DNA of 64,000 nt from Sporocytophaga sp. (GTDB lineage Bacteria > Bacteroidota > Bacteroidia > Cytophagales > Cytophagaceae): NCBI RefSeq assembly GCF_017745095.1, contig NZ_JAGHZZ010000001.1, forward strand, positions 372,001 to 436,000. Reading direction: 5' to 3'. Positions 9,841 through 18,628 of the stretch are shown in pieces; positions within the stretch are counted from its first letter, which is position 1, and each line of letters begins with the position of its first letter. The notes under the pieces are model-generated. The model worked only from the letters and a program-made list of their open reading frames with translations. It was not told where the DNA came from and did not search any database. Made by a program: the position numbers and the translations under genes.

Positions 9841-9995
9841 GTTTGATTAATTTTTATTCTATATTTCATCCATCTGGTCATGTGAAGTTTCTATAATTTC
9901 AGTTTATATCTATTTGTCTATCAATTTTGATACTAATATTATTAAAATAGGTATAAATATGAATTATTATAGAATCTTTTAAAGTCATTTTGAAA

Positions 9996-10005
9996 TACGT
10001 AAGTA
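9996..10005 (+). promoter_or_regulatory. TACGTAAGTA element, middle copy
   Basis: Exact TACGTAAGTA, identical to the copy 31 bases downstream (about three helical turns, hence same DNA face). Its right half also forms the small palindrome AAGTACTT with the following bases. The reverse strand reads TACTTA, which fits the first six bases of the NarL heptamer TACYYMT. Confidence 0.45.
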
Positions 10006-10026
10006 CTTTAATATAATTGTTTCATA

Positions 10027-10036
10027 TACGTAAGTA
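10027..10036 (+). promoter_or_regulatory. TACGTAAGTA element, proximal copy
   Basis: Exact TACGTAAGTA ending 30 bases before the porin start codon. It differs by one base from the TACTTAAGTA core of the palindrome between ureD and the NarX-like kinase gene. Confidence 0.45.
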
Positions 10037-10066
10037 TTAGAGTTAAACAATTAAATAAGGACACAA

Positions 10067-11455
10067 ATGATGAAAACAATTAAACTTTTACCGACAGCTT
10101 TTTGCGTAGCTGCCCTGTCGCTGGGATTAAACACCGGCGCTTTTTCAAAAGGAGATGGTTCTGAAGAAAAAGAAAAAAATTCATCAGGAACGGATGTAAA
10201 TTCTACAGCCTCCGGTCCTTTCAGAAAAAAGACCGGAAGTCAGTCTAGGCAAAACTTTCAAAAGGCACCAGCAAATACTTTTATAATGAGAGAAATGCCT
10301 TCTCATTATTTTGGGACAGATAAAGAAGCAAAAGCAGACTCTGTACCATTTAAGCCATCCATCAGCGTAGGTTCTATTGTACACATGTTTGCATCATCAC
10401 AGCAGACAGGCTTTGGATCGAATACCAACTATGGTGAAGCCGGAAGTGACTGGAACAAAGGAATCACTTTATACAGAGCCAGGGTTCTTGTCGGCGGACA
10501 GTTATCAAAGAAAGGATCATTTTTTCTTGAAACAGATATTCCCTCTCCAATTGGTGTGAGACTTGACTCTAGTACCAAAAATGTTAAAGTGTCTCCCATA
10601 ATCCTTGATGCACAATATGAGCATGCTTTCAATCAGTATATAATGCTTGTGGCTGGTATGCAGCTTGTATCTCACAATAGAAACGGACTTCAGGGGGCTG
10701 CTTCTCTGATGGCAAATGACTTTACTTATTATCAATATCCATATAATCTCTTTGCAAATGATCCGCTTCAAGGAAACTTTGGCCGTGATCTTGGATTGAA
10801 TGCAAGAGGTTTTTTCTTAAAGAAAAAACTTGAGTATCGTTTCGGTATTTTTTCTGGAAGAAGATTTGACGACAAAGCTCCATTCAGAACAGTTGGTAGA
10901 GTTGTTTATAACTTCCTCGATCCTGAACAGGACTACTACTATGCAGGAACCAAACTTGGATCAGGTAAGACTGTAGCCCTTGGTGCAGGCTTCGATGCGC
11001 AGGCAACATATTACAATGTAGGAGCTGACTTGTTTGTTGATGTGCCGGTTTCCAAAGCTGGATCTGTGACTCTTAACTCAGCATTTACTTATATGTCCGG
11101 AGGTACCAAAACAGATACCAAATACAGCTTCGCTAAAATGATCCCTCAGCAAACTGTATCATTCCTTGAACTAGGCTATTACTTTAAAGATATCAAAGTA
11201 CAACCTTGGATCAGATTTGAGAATAAAGCTGTAAGTGCAACTAAAGAACAGGCAGAAGGAAATACTTCTACATTTAACAAATTGCAAGGCGGAACTGTAT
11301 TCGGTGGAGGTGTCAATTACTTTTTCAATGGATACGGTACAAACGTGAGACTGTCCTATACTACATTCACGAAAGGTGTACCACAGGATTCAGGAGAGAT
11401 CACCAACAAGACTTACGGACAGTTATGGTGCCAACTTCAGTTCTTCATCTTCTAG
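10067..11455 (+). CDS. Putative outer-membrane porin of the urea operon
   Basis: A 462-residue protein with a signal peptide (cleavage near GAFSKG), a low-complexity charged/Ser-Thr segment (about 28-75), then a long series of amphipathic beta strands typical of an outer-membrane barrel (ITLYRARVLVGGQLSKKGSFFLETDI, later RFGIFSGRRFDD), ending with aromatic residues (LWCQLQFFIF). It resembles porin O/P-like channels; members of such families occur beside short-chain amide and urea transport genes. As first gene of the operon it probably admits urea. The family-level call is by pattern only. A second in-frame ATG follows immediately at 10070. Confidence 0.7.
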   Translation: MMKTIKLLPTAFCVAALSLGLNTGAFSKGDGSEEKEKNSSGTDVNSTASGPFRKKTGSQSRQNFQKAPANTFIMREMPSHYFGTDKEAKADSVPFKPSISVGSIVHMFASSQQTGFGSNTNYGEAGSDWNKGITLYRARVLVGGQLSKKGSFFLETDIPSPIGVRLDSSTKNVKVSPIILDAQYEHAFNQYIMLVAGMQLVSHNRNGLQGAASLMANDFTYYQYPYNLFANDPLQGNFGRDLGLNARGFFLKKKLEYRFGIFSGRRFDDKAPFRTVGRVVYNFLDPEQDYYYAGTKLGSGKTVALGAGFDAQATYYNVGADLFVDVPVSKAGSVTLNSAFTYMSGGTKTDTKYSFAKMIPQQTVSFLELGYYFKDIKVQPWIRFENKAVSATKEQAEGNTSTFNKLQGGTVFGGGVNYFFNGYGTNVRLSYTTFTKGVPQDSGEITNKTYGQLWCQLQFFIF

Positions 11456-11530
11456 AAATTTAGAAATCCCGATAGTTAACAATTTCCTCAGAGGAATGAA
11501 TAAAGAGAAAGTAATCCAATTAGTTTTCAT

Positions 11531-12109
11531 ATGATAACACCTTTACTTATAGGCTTAAGCCATTCAATGGAAACAGATCATGTAGTGGCTGTTGGAAATC
11601 TTGTACGCATCAGACGAAGCTTCCGGGAAGAAGCAATATTAGGTGCAACATGGGGATTGGGTCATACATGCTCTGTTATGATCGGAGCTCTTTCTTTATC
11701 ATTTGTTAAAAATTTTATTGTCTTTCCCGAGGGATTTTCTTTTGAGCTATTGGTAGGAGTGATGATGGTAGTGATTGGTATTTATCGCTTATTCATTCTA
11801 ACAAGACGTGATGAAGAAAAGAGCTCATCAGGTAATAAGGTTTTATTCTTCAATGTTGGCGTTGTTCATGGCCTGGCTGGCAGTGGCTCCATTGCTGCCA
11901 TGCTCGCAGGCAGTGTTGAAAATCAACAGGAGCAAATACTTTTCCTTTTGCTATTCGGATTAGGCACTATAATAGGGATGGGCATTATCACTGCTGCAAT
12001 GACAAGACTTAGGTTTTTGCAGCCTCAGTATCTGACATGGTTTTCATGTCTCATTGCTGGATGCTCATTTATATATGGCATCAAAATAATCACAGAACAA
12101 CTTTACTAA
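11531..12109 (+). CDS. UreH/NiCoT-like nickel permease
   Basis: A 192-residue membrane protein with about six helices. The N-terminal helix carries HSMETDH (H11, D16, H17), which fits the HX4DH signature of nickel/cobalt permeases. The overall layout and GLAGSGSIAAML segment match the small UreH-type membrane proteins found in urease clusters (not the soluble UreD that is sometimes also called UreH). It should supply Ni2+ for the urease encoded downstream. It lies 75 bases after the porin gene and 25 bases before urtA. Confidence 0.75.
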   Translation: MITPLLIGLSHSMETDHVVAVGNLVRIRRSFREEAILGATWGLGHTCSVMIGALSLSFVKNFIVFPEGFSFELLVGVMMVVIGIYRLFILTRRDEEKSSSGNKVLFFNVGVVHGLAGSGSIAAMLAGSVENQQEQILFLLLFGLGTIIGMGIITAAMTRLRFLQPQYLTWFSCLIAGCSFIYGIKIITEQLY

Positions 12110-12134
12110 AATACTAACTCTAACAACGACTCGT

Positions 12135-13466
12135 ATGAAAACACCATTTAAATCAAAGACTTTGTTTAAGTTACTGTCGCTCATGCTGGCAGCAGGGCTC
12201 TTGTTTTCTTCATGTTCAGGCTCTAAAGACTCTGCATCGGAGCAAGAGAAAACAGCTGAAGCAAGTACAGAAGAAACAATCAAAATTGGGGTACTGCACT
12301 CTTTGAGTGGTACCATGGCTATCTCTGAGGTTTCTCTTAAAGATGTTATAGAAATGGCAGTGGAAGAGATCAATGCTTCCGGCGGTGTTCTTGGTAAAAA
12401 AGTAGAACCAGTTATTGTAGATCCTGCATCTGATTGGGATCTGTTTGCGGAGAAATCAAAAGAACTTATACTTGATAAAAAAGTTGCTGCTGTATTCGGC
12501 TGCTGGACTTCAGTTTCCAGAAAGTCTGTGTTACCTGTGTTTGAAGAGCATAACAGTCTTTTGTTTTACCCTGTACAGTACGAAGGCGAAGAATGTTCTG
12601 CAAACGTCATCTATTCAGGAGCTACCCCAAATCAGCAATTGATACCTGCTGCAGAATACCTTATGAGTGAGAAAGGCGGCGGGTATAAGAAGTTCTATTT
12701 ATTAGGAACAGATTACGTCTTCCCAAGAACAGCTAATAAAATCCTTAAAGCTTTCCTTCTTTCAAAAGGTGTTCCTAAAGAAAACATTATCGAAGAGTAT
12801 ACTCCATTTCATCATCAGGATTATCAAACTATTGTTTCAAAGGTGAAGAAGTTTGCTGCCGGTGGCAAGGCTTGTGTACTTAGTACTGTAAACGGTGACT
12901 CTAACGTACCATTCTATAAAGAATTTGCAAATCAAGGTTTGACTGCAGCGATGTGTCCTATCATGGCATTCTCGGTTGCTGAAGATGAGTTGCGTTCTAT
13001 GGATACAGAGTTTCTTGTAGGGCACCTGGCCGCATGGAATTATTACCAGTCTGTTGAATCACCTGAGAACAAACTTTTTGTTGAGAACTTCAAGAAGTTC
13101 TGTGAGAAGAAAGGCTTGCCAGGAGGTAAAGGGCGTGTAACTGATGACCCGATCTGCTGGGCTTATACTGATATCTATCTTTGGAAAAATGCTGTAGAAA
13201 AAGCAGGCTCCATTGAAATAGAAAAAATGCGTCCTGCATTGTATGGCTTAGAATTTAAATCTCCAGGTGGTCTTGTAAAAATGAGCGAGAAGAATCATCA
13301 CCTTGCTAAGCCCGTAATGATTGGTGAAATAAGAAGCGATGGCCAGTTTGATATTATCTGGAAAACAGAAGGTCTTGTTGAGCCTGAACCATGGTCTAAA
13401 CTAACGTCACCTGATAAGGATTGCGATCACGTAAGTCACGGTGGTACATATACCTTTAAAAATTAA
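12135..13466 (+). CDS. urtA: Urea ABC transporter, substrate-binding lipoprotein UrtA
   Basis: A 443-residue protein. A lipobox (LLFSSC, Cys27) shows it is a lipoprotein. After a Ser/Glu linker the amide/urea-type periplasmic binding domain begins at IKIGVLHSLSGTMAISE, with the UrtA-specific blocks AVFGCWTSVSRKSVLPVFE, LFYPVQYEGEE and LAAWNYYQSVE. It binds urea and delivers it to UrtBC. The order urtABCDE confirms the identity. A hairpin with a T run follows it, before urtB. Confidence 0.95.
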   Translation: MKTPFKSKTLFKLLSLMLAAGLLFSSCSGSKDSASEQEKTAEASTEETIKIGVLHSLSGTMAISEVSLKDVIEMAVEEINASGGVLGKKVEPVIVDPASDWDLFAEKSKELILDKKVAAVFGCWTSVSRKSVLPVFEEHNSLLFYPVQYEGEECSANVIYSGATPNQQLIPAAEYLMSEKGGGYKKFYLLGTDYVFPRTANKILKAFLLSKGVPKENIIEEYTPFHHQDYQTIVSKVKKFAAGGKACVLSTVNGDSNVPFYKEFANQGLTAAMCPIMAFSVAEDELRSMDTEFLVGHLAAWNYYQSVESPENKLFVENFKKFCEKKGLPGGKGRVTDDPICWAYTDIYLWKNAVEKAGSIEIEKMRPALYGLEFKSPGGLVKMSEKNHHLAKPVMIGEIRSDGQFDIIWKTEGLVEPEPWSKLTSPDKDCDHVSHGGTYTFKN

Positions 13467-13523
13467 TTGTTAGTTCAGTAAATAGTCATCAGTAACCCTG
13501 ATGACTTTGTAAAGGTAGATTTG

Positions 13524-13567
13524 CCGGCTGTATGAGGAACTCAAAGGCCAAGTACAGCCGGTTTTTT
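13524..13567 (+). terminator. Intra-operon terminator/attenuator between urtA and urtB
   Basis: A perfect 9-bp stem CCGGCTGTA / TACAGCCGG with a 20-base loop is followed by six Ts, 57 bases after the urtA stop and before the urtB start. The large loop may allow partial readthrough or serve to protect the 3' end of the urtA message. Confidence 0.7.
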
Positions 13568-13625
13568 AAAATTGAATTTCGAATACGATTGGTCTTTGGT
13601 TGTGTTTGTTTTAATAATTAACCGG

Positions 13626-15257
13626 ATGAAATATATATTCTATTTTCTGTTAGTATTTGCATGGCCATTGAGCTTGCTGGCAGACCGTGCAGTAAACAAT
13701 ACACAGATGCAAGTGAATACAGTCATTTCAGGATCTGATTCACTGAAGACTATTGCAATCAATAATCTTATCATATCTGAAAAAACGGAAGTGTATCCAT
13801 TGCTTTCTGCGATCAATGATAAGAAGCTGTTTATGCATAATAATATTTTGGTAACGTTAGGTGAAAAGAAGACTTCAGATGAGGGTCCTGAAAAATTTAA
13901 AATATTACAAGTTTATCCTGAGTTTAAAGAGCTGTTTTCAGCGGATGGAAATACTTTGTTACTCCCTTTATCAGAATTGAAAGAAATCGAGTTTAGTAGA
14001 AGTACCAGATTATTGCTTGCTCCGATAATTCCCTATCTGAATTTACTAAGTCCTGAAGTTGAAAAAAGAAAGCTTGCTTATTCTCAGTTTCAGGGTTTAA
14101 AAGATAAGGCAATTCTTCCAAAGCTTTATTCTGCGCTTGCTCAGGAGAAGAATAAAGAAATACAAAGGCTTGGAAAGGAAACAATTTTTTCAATTCAATT
14201 AAACTCAGCTCCTGAGGCTACTCATAAAATGTGGATAGACAGTCTGGCGCTAAACTGGGGACCCAATACTCAATCGATTCTTGAGCAGTACGCTTCAAGT
14301 CAGACAAATGGTGACTTAAGAGCCATGGCAGTATTAAAGGCTGAAGAGTTACAATCAAAGCATGAAAGATTGAGAATGTTTCAGAATTTATTCAGTGGGC
14401 TGAGCCTCGGAAGTATTTTGATCATGATAGCATTGGGACTTTCAATAGTCTATGGTCTAGCTGGTGTGATCAATATGGCGCATGGTGAATTCCTTATGAT
14501 AGGTGCCTATACCACTTACTGTATACAAAGTATCATGAGTCCGGCGTCGGATCTTTTTTTCTGGATATCTCTTCCTCTTTCTTTTATAGTAGCGGGCTTC
14601 TGGGGATTTGTAATAGAAAGATTAATTATAAGACATCTTTACTCACGACCTTTGGAAAGTATGCTGGCTACCTGGGGTGTCGGTTTAGTGCTTGTTCAGA
14701 TTGCAAGGTCATTGTTTGGAGATCTTACTGCAGTGAGAACGCCTGCTGTTCTTTCCGGTGGTTGGGAGGTTGTGCAGCACCTTGTACTTCCTTATAACAG
14801 ATTGTTCATCATTTTTCTCAGTACCTTTATGATTACTGTAACTTATCTTGTTTTGTACAGGTCAAGATTAGGATTGCAGATTAGAGCGGTTACGCAGAAC
14901 AGAAGAATGAGCTCTTGTCTTGGTATCGAAACCAATAAACTGGATGCTATGACTTTCTTTCTCGGCTCAGGTCTCGCAGGGCTTGCAGGTGCAGCAATGA
15001 CTTTAATAGGTAACGTAGTTCCTGATATGGGGCAGACTTATATAGTAGATTCTTTCCTTGTAGTAGTTACCGGAGGTGTTGGTAATATTGCCGGTTCAAT
15101 AGTTTCTGGCTTCGGAATTGGATTTCTATTTAAGATACTGGAATCATTCTTTCAGGCTGTATATGGGAAGGTACTCATATTGACACTGATCATTTTATTC
15201 CTTCAGTATAAACCCAAAGGCTTGTTTCCTGATAAAGGAAGAATAGGTGAAGATTAG
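13626..15257 (+). CDS. urtB: Urea ABC transporter permease UrtB
   Basis: The ATG at 13626 is chosen over the TTG at 13572 because it gives a proper signal sequence (MKYIFYFLLVFAWPL). The first ~240 residues after it form a helical periplasmic domain as in long UrtB proteins. The membrane part begins near LSLGSILIMIALGLSIVYGLAGVIN and carries the LivH/LivM-type loop HGEFLMIGAY and the coupling region RMSSCLGIETNKLDAMTF. At 543 residues it has the usual length of UrtB with this domain. It forms the transport channel with UrtC. Confidence 0.93.
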   Translation: MKYIFYFLLVFAWPLSLLADRAVNNTQMQVNTVISGSDSLKTIAINNLIISEKTEVYPLLSAINDKKLFMHNNILVTLGEKKTSDEGPEKFKILQVYPEFKELFSADGNTLLLPLSELKEIEFSRSTRLLLAPIIPYLNLLSPEVEKRKLAYSQFQGLKDKAILPKLYSALAQEKNKEIQRLGKETIFSIQLNSAPEATHKMWIDSLALNWGPNTQSILEQYASSQTNGDLRAMAVLKAEELQSKHERLRMFQNLFSGLSLGSILIMIALGLSIVYGLAGVINMAHGEFLMIGAYTTYCIQSIMSPASDLFFWISLPLSFIVAGFWGFVIERLIIRHLYSRPLESMLATWGVGLVLVQIARSLFGDLTAVRTPAVLSGGWEVVQHLVLPYNRLFIIFLSTFMITVTYLVLYRSRLGLQIRAVTQNRRMSSCLGIETNKLDAMTFFLGSGLAGLAGAAMTLIGNVVPDMGQTYIVDSFLVVVTGGVGNIAGSIVSGFGIGFLFKILESFFQAVYGKVLILTLIILFLQYKPKGLFPDKGRIGED

Positions 15258-15277
15258 TCATAAATAAACTTACTGGC

Positions 15278-16381
15278 ATGAAGAAATACTTAACATCAGA
15301 CTCATTATTCTATATCATATTAATAACAATATTTCTCATAGTGCTCCCATTGGGAAATATACTGGGATTTGTTTCTAACAACACAATTTCCCTTTGGGGG
15401 CGTTATTTCTGCTTTGCCATAGCAGCTCTAGGCATTGATCTGATCTGGGGATATACGGGAGTCTTATCAATGTGCCAGGCATTTTTTTTCTGTCTTGGCG
15501 GCTATTCAATAGCTATGCACATGTTGCTTAGCGCTAGTGGCAAAGGTGTTTATAGCGCGGCTATACCTGACTTTATGGTTTGGAATCAGGTGGATACGTT
15601 ACCATTTTTCTGGGAGCCTTTCCATTCATTTGGCCTTTCATTGTTGCTGGCATTGGCCTTGCCGGCCACTTTCGCCTTCTTGTTTGGGTTCTTTGTGTTC
15701 AGAAGCAGAATCAAAGGTGTTTATTTCGCTATTATCACACAAGCCCTCGCATTAGCTGTATGGTTGATATTTCTGAGAAATGAAACAATGCTGGGCGGAA
15801 CAAATGGTCTAACAGACTTTAAAAGTTTACTAGGTTTCGAGTTGTCAAGCCCAGGAACGAAATTAGGTCTTTACCTTATTGCTTTTCTTACACTTTGTGG
15901 TACATTTTTATTCTGCAGATGGCTTGTGAATTCTAAGTTTGGGAAAGTTCTGGTAGGAATTTTAGACAGTGAATCCAGGTTAAGTTTTACTGCTTATAAT
16001 GTTGTGAATTATAAGGTGGCAGTATTCGTCATTGCTGCAATTCTGGCAGCAATTGGCGGAGTGCTGTATGCTCCGCAGACGGGGATCATTACTCCGGGAA
16101 GGATGGATGTGAAGGCTTCCGTTGAAATGGTTATGTGGGTTGCGCTCGGTGGCAGAGGAAGATTGAAGGGTGCAATCATCGGAGCTTTGCTGGTAAATTA
16201 TCTTTACAGTGTTTGTACCAGCTTGTTTCCAGAGTCATGGTTATACATCCTTGGAATATTATTTATCCTTACTGTCCTTTTCTTTGAAAAAGGATTCTGG
16301 GGATTGATAGAAATGCTAGAGGCAAAGCTGACTGGATGGTCGTCAGCCAAAGGAAGTGAAAGTTTAAAAGCTAACATCTGA
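15278..16381 (+). CDS. urtC: Urea ABC transporter permease UrtC
   Basis: A 367-residue inner-membrane protein with about ten helices. FAIAALGIDLIWGYTGVLSMCQAFFF, RNETMLGGTNGLTDF and IGGVLYAPQTGIITPGRMD are conserved UrtC/LivM blocks. It starts 20 bases after urtB and ends four bases before urtD, so co-translation is likely. It forms the translocation pathway with UrtB. Confidence 0.94.
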   Translation: MKKYLTSDSLFYIILITIFLIVLPLGNILGFVSNNTISLWGRYFCFAIAALGIDLIWGYTGVLSMCQAFFFCLGGYSIAMHMLLSASGKGVYSAAIPDFMVWNQVDTLPFFWEPFHSFGLSLLLALALPATFAFLFGFFVFRSRIKGVYFAIITQALALAVWLIFLRNETMLGGTNGLTDFKSLLGFELSSPGTKLGLYLIAFLTLCGTFLFCRWLVNSKFGKVLVGILDSESRLSFTAYNVVNYKVAVFVIAAILAAIGGVLYAPQTGIITPGRMDVKASVEMVMWVALGGRGRLKGAIIGALLVNYLYSVCTSLFPESWLYILGILFILTVLFFEKGFWGLIEMLEAKLTGWSSAKGSESLKANI

Positions 16382-16385
16382 TAAA

Positions 16386-17132
16386 ATGCTGAATGTAAAA
16401 AATCTAAATGTAGCCTTTGGTGGTGTAAAGGCTCTTGATCTTCATGATTTTAGTGTGGATATGAATGAGCTTAGAGTTATAATTGGTCCCAATGGTGCGG
16501 GCAAATCAACCTTCCTGGACATCCTATGCGGAAAGACACAGGCGGATGATGGTGAAGTTATCTTTGATGGAAATCATATCCTTGGAAAGAAAGAAGTAGA
16601 TATCGCTAACCTGGGTATTGCAAGAAAATTTCAGAAACCCTCAATATTCGGAAGCCTTACTGTATACGATAATATGCTTCTCGCAGCCAGAATGCCTAAA
16701 GGAATTTTCAAATCTATGTTCTTTAAAATGTCATCTGAGATCAAAGACAGAATTTATCAGGTGGCGAGAATGGTAAGGCTAGACATTCATTTGAGTAAGC
16801 TTGCTGGTAATTTATCTCATGGGCAAAAGCAATGGCTTGAGATTGCAATTGTAATGCTACAGGATCCAAAGTTATTGCTCATTGACGAACCGGCTGCCGG
16901 TATGTCTGACGAAGAAACTTACAGAACAGGGGAATTGCTTACAGACCTTGCTAAGCATCATTGCGTAATTGTAATTGAACATGACATGAGCTTTGTAGAG
17001 CAGATTGCAAATCGTCTGGTAAGTGTACTTGTTAGAGGTAAATTATTGATGGAAGGGTCATTTGCTGAAGTGAGGAATGATCAGCGAGTGATAGATTGCT
17101 ATCTCGGAAGAACAAATACTCAATTGGAATAA
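16386..17132 (+). CDS. urtD: Urea ABC transporter ATPase UrtD
   Basis: A 248-residue ABC ATPase. Walker A is GPNGAGKST, the signature is LSHGQKQWLEIAI, Walker B is LLLIDEPAAGMSDEE and the switch His is in VIEHDMSFVEQ. The LSHGQ/QWLEI variant is typical of UrtD and LivG. It energises urea import together with UrtE. The start ATG follows urtC after four bases. Confidence 0.95.
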   Translation: MLNVKNLNVAFGGVKALDLHDFSVDMNELRVIIGPNGAGKSTFLDILCGKTQADDGEVIFDGNHILGKKEVDIANLGIARKFQKPSIFGSLTVYDNMLLAARMPKGIFKSMFFKMSSEIKDRIYQVARMVRLDIHLSKLAGNLSHGQKQWLEIAIVMLQDPKLLLIDEPAAGMSDEETYRTGELLTDLAKHHCVIVIEHDMSFVEQIANRLVSVLVRGKLLMEGSFAEVRNDQRVIDCYLGRTNTQLE

Positions 17133-17161
17133 CCCTTAGTATAATTCAAAACGGAAGCATT

Positions 17162-17869
17162 ATGGAGATCATACTTGAATCTAACAACCTGCAGGCAGCA
17201 TACGGACAAAGCACAATTCTGTGGGGAGTTAATTTTAAAGCTGTTAAAGGGAAGATCACAACGATCATGGGTAGGAATGGAGTAGGGAAAACTACTTTGC
17301 TGAAAAGTATTATGGGGTTGGTAAAAGTTTCTAATGGAAGCATAAAATTTCAGAACGAAGAAATAGGAGAGCTGCCGCCGCATAAGAAAGCCAGAATGGG
17401 TATAAGCTATGTCCCGCAAGGCAGAGAGATTATTCCAAAATTGACAGTTTATGAAAATCTCAAACTAGGAATGGAAGCATTAGGTAGCAAGAAAGGCAAA
17501 TTGCCTGAGGAGGAAATTTATGCTTTGTTTCCTATTCTTAAAGATTTTAGAAAGAGATTAGGAGGAAATCTGAGCGGCGGGCAGCAGCAGCAGTTGGCGC
17601 TGGCAAGAGCCATGGTCAGTAATCCATCTCTTATACTTCTTGATGAACCGACTGAAGGAATTCAACCATCTATCGCAATGGAAATTGCACAGGTATTGAA
17701 AAATCTGGCTAAGGAGAAAGATATTTCTGTTCTGTTGGTTGAGCAGAAAATAGATTTTGCCAAGCAGCTTACAGACTATTATTATTTTATGGACAGAGGT
17801 AAAATGGTGATGGAAGGTGGCAAGGAAGAGTTAGAACACCAGGAAATCAGAAAACATCTATCTGTATAA
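17162..17869 (+). CDS. urtE: Urea ABC transporter ATPase UrtE
   Basis: The ATG at 17162 (MEIILESNNL) is chosen; a longer frame from a TTG at 17096 would overlap urtD without a conserved leader. The 235-residue protein has Walker A GRNGVGKTT, the Q-loop region YVPQGREI, the signature LSGGQQQQLALARA, Walker B LILLDEPTEGIQP and a final VLLVEQKIDFA, all typical of UrtE/LivF. Only three bases separate its stop from the ureAB start. Confidence 0.95.
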   Translation: MEIILESNNLQAAYGQSTILWGVNFKAVKGKITTIMGRNGVGKTTLLKSIMGLVKVSNGSIKFQNEEIGELPPHKKARMGISYVPQGREIIPKLTVYENLKLGMEALGSKKGKLPEEEIYALFPILKDFRKRLGGNLSGGQQQQLALARAMVSNPSLILLDEPTEGIQPSIAMEIAQVLKNLAKEKDISVLLVEQKIDFAKQLTDYYYFMDRGKMVMEGGKEELEHQEIRKHLSV

Positions 17870-17872
17870 GCG

Positions 17873-18622
17873 ATGAAGTTATCTCCTAAAGATATTGAAA
17901 AACTGATGTTGCATAACGCCGGTTTTCTTGCACAAAAGCGCTATGCGAGAGGCATACTTCTTAATTATCCTGAGGCAATAGCTCTTATCTCTGCTCAGTT
18001 ACTTGAGTTTATAAGAGAAGGACATAGTGTCGCAGAGCTTATGGACAAAGGTAAGCAACTTCTGGGTATAGATGATGTGATGGAAGGTGTTGCAGAGATG
18101 GTCGATGAAGTACAGATAGAGGGCACCTTTCCTGATGGAACGAAATTGGTGACTGTCCATTATCCAATATGCAATAAAGGATTAAACAATGGTCTGGCCC
18201 TGTATGGGTCAGGACTGGTAGCAATAGGAAGGAAGCTTATTATAGACAATATCATAAACCCAAAGCCGGGAGCATTGGATGTCGCTGATGGTTATATCGA
18301 ACTAAACAAAGGAAGAAGCACTATTAATGTTGATGTAATAAATAAAGGAGACAGACCTATACAGGTGGGATCTCATTATATTTTTTCAGAAACTAACAGT
18401 GCTTTGGAGTTTGACAGAATAAAAGCCCTGGGCTATAGATTGGATATTCCTGCTGGCACTGCAGTTCGGTTTGAACCTGGTGAAAAGAAGACTGTGCCTC
18501 TGGTAGAGATTGCTGGACAAAAGCTCGTCTATGGCGGAAATAATCTCATTCAGGGGAATGTTGACAATGGCAGTATTGGTCTGATAAAGGAAAGAATGAA
18601 AGAAAAAGGTTTTATATCATAG
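17873..18622 (+). CDS. ureAB: Fused urease gamma/beta subunit
   Basis: A 249-residue fusion. Residues 1-100 are urease gamma ([17 protein letters not shown], then [14 protein letters not shown] at its end). Residues about 129-240 are urease beta ([31 protein letters not shown], and [16 protein letters not shown]). Fused gamma-beta subunits are known in Helicobacter (there called UreA), while most bacteria have two genes. A ~28-residue linker ([15 protein letters not shown]) joins the parts. It forms the urease structural complex with UreC; ureC follows after six bases. Confidence 0.96.
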   Translation: MKLSPKDIEKLMLHNAGFLAQKRYARGILLNYPEAIALISAQLLEFIREGHSVAELMDKGKQLLGIDDVMEGVAEMVDEVQIEGTFPDGTKLVTVHYPICNKGLNNGLALYGSGLVAIGRKLIIDNIINPKPGALDVADGYIELNKGRSTINVDVINKGDRPIQVGSHYIFSETNSALEFDRIKALGYRLDIPAGTAVRFEPGEKKTVPLVEIAGQKLVYGGNNLIQGNVDNGSIGLIKERMKEKGFIS

Positions 18623-18628
18623 ATTTTT

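Larger units (their letters stand above)
9423..10066 (+). promoter_or_regulatory. Long AT-rich leader/regulatory region of the urea operon
   Basis: A 644-base gene-free stretch, very AT-rich, with no open frame of note. Its only distinct structure is three copies of a TACGTAAGTA-like element, listed separately; the last two sit 31 bases apart and the final one ends 30 bases before the porin start. No clear terminator or structured RNA was recognised. Confidence 0.5.

Noticed and set aside
9423-10066. Looked for a structured RNA or riboswitch (for example nickel- or guanidine-responsive) before the urea operon
   Set aside because: The region is AT-rich with no stable nested stems or conserved core that I recognise; only the short repeats stand out.
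13572-13625. Upstream TTG start for urtB
   Set aside because: Would place charged residues before the signal sequence and lie at the foot of the attenuator hairpin; ATG 13626 is better.
17096-17161. Upstream TTG start for urtE overlapping urtD
   Set aside because: The added residues match no ABC ATPase leader; the ATG at 17162 begins the conserved domain.
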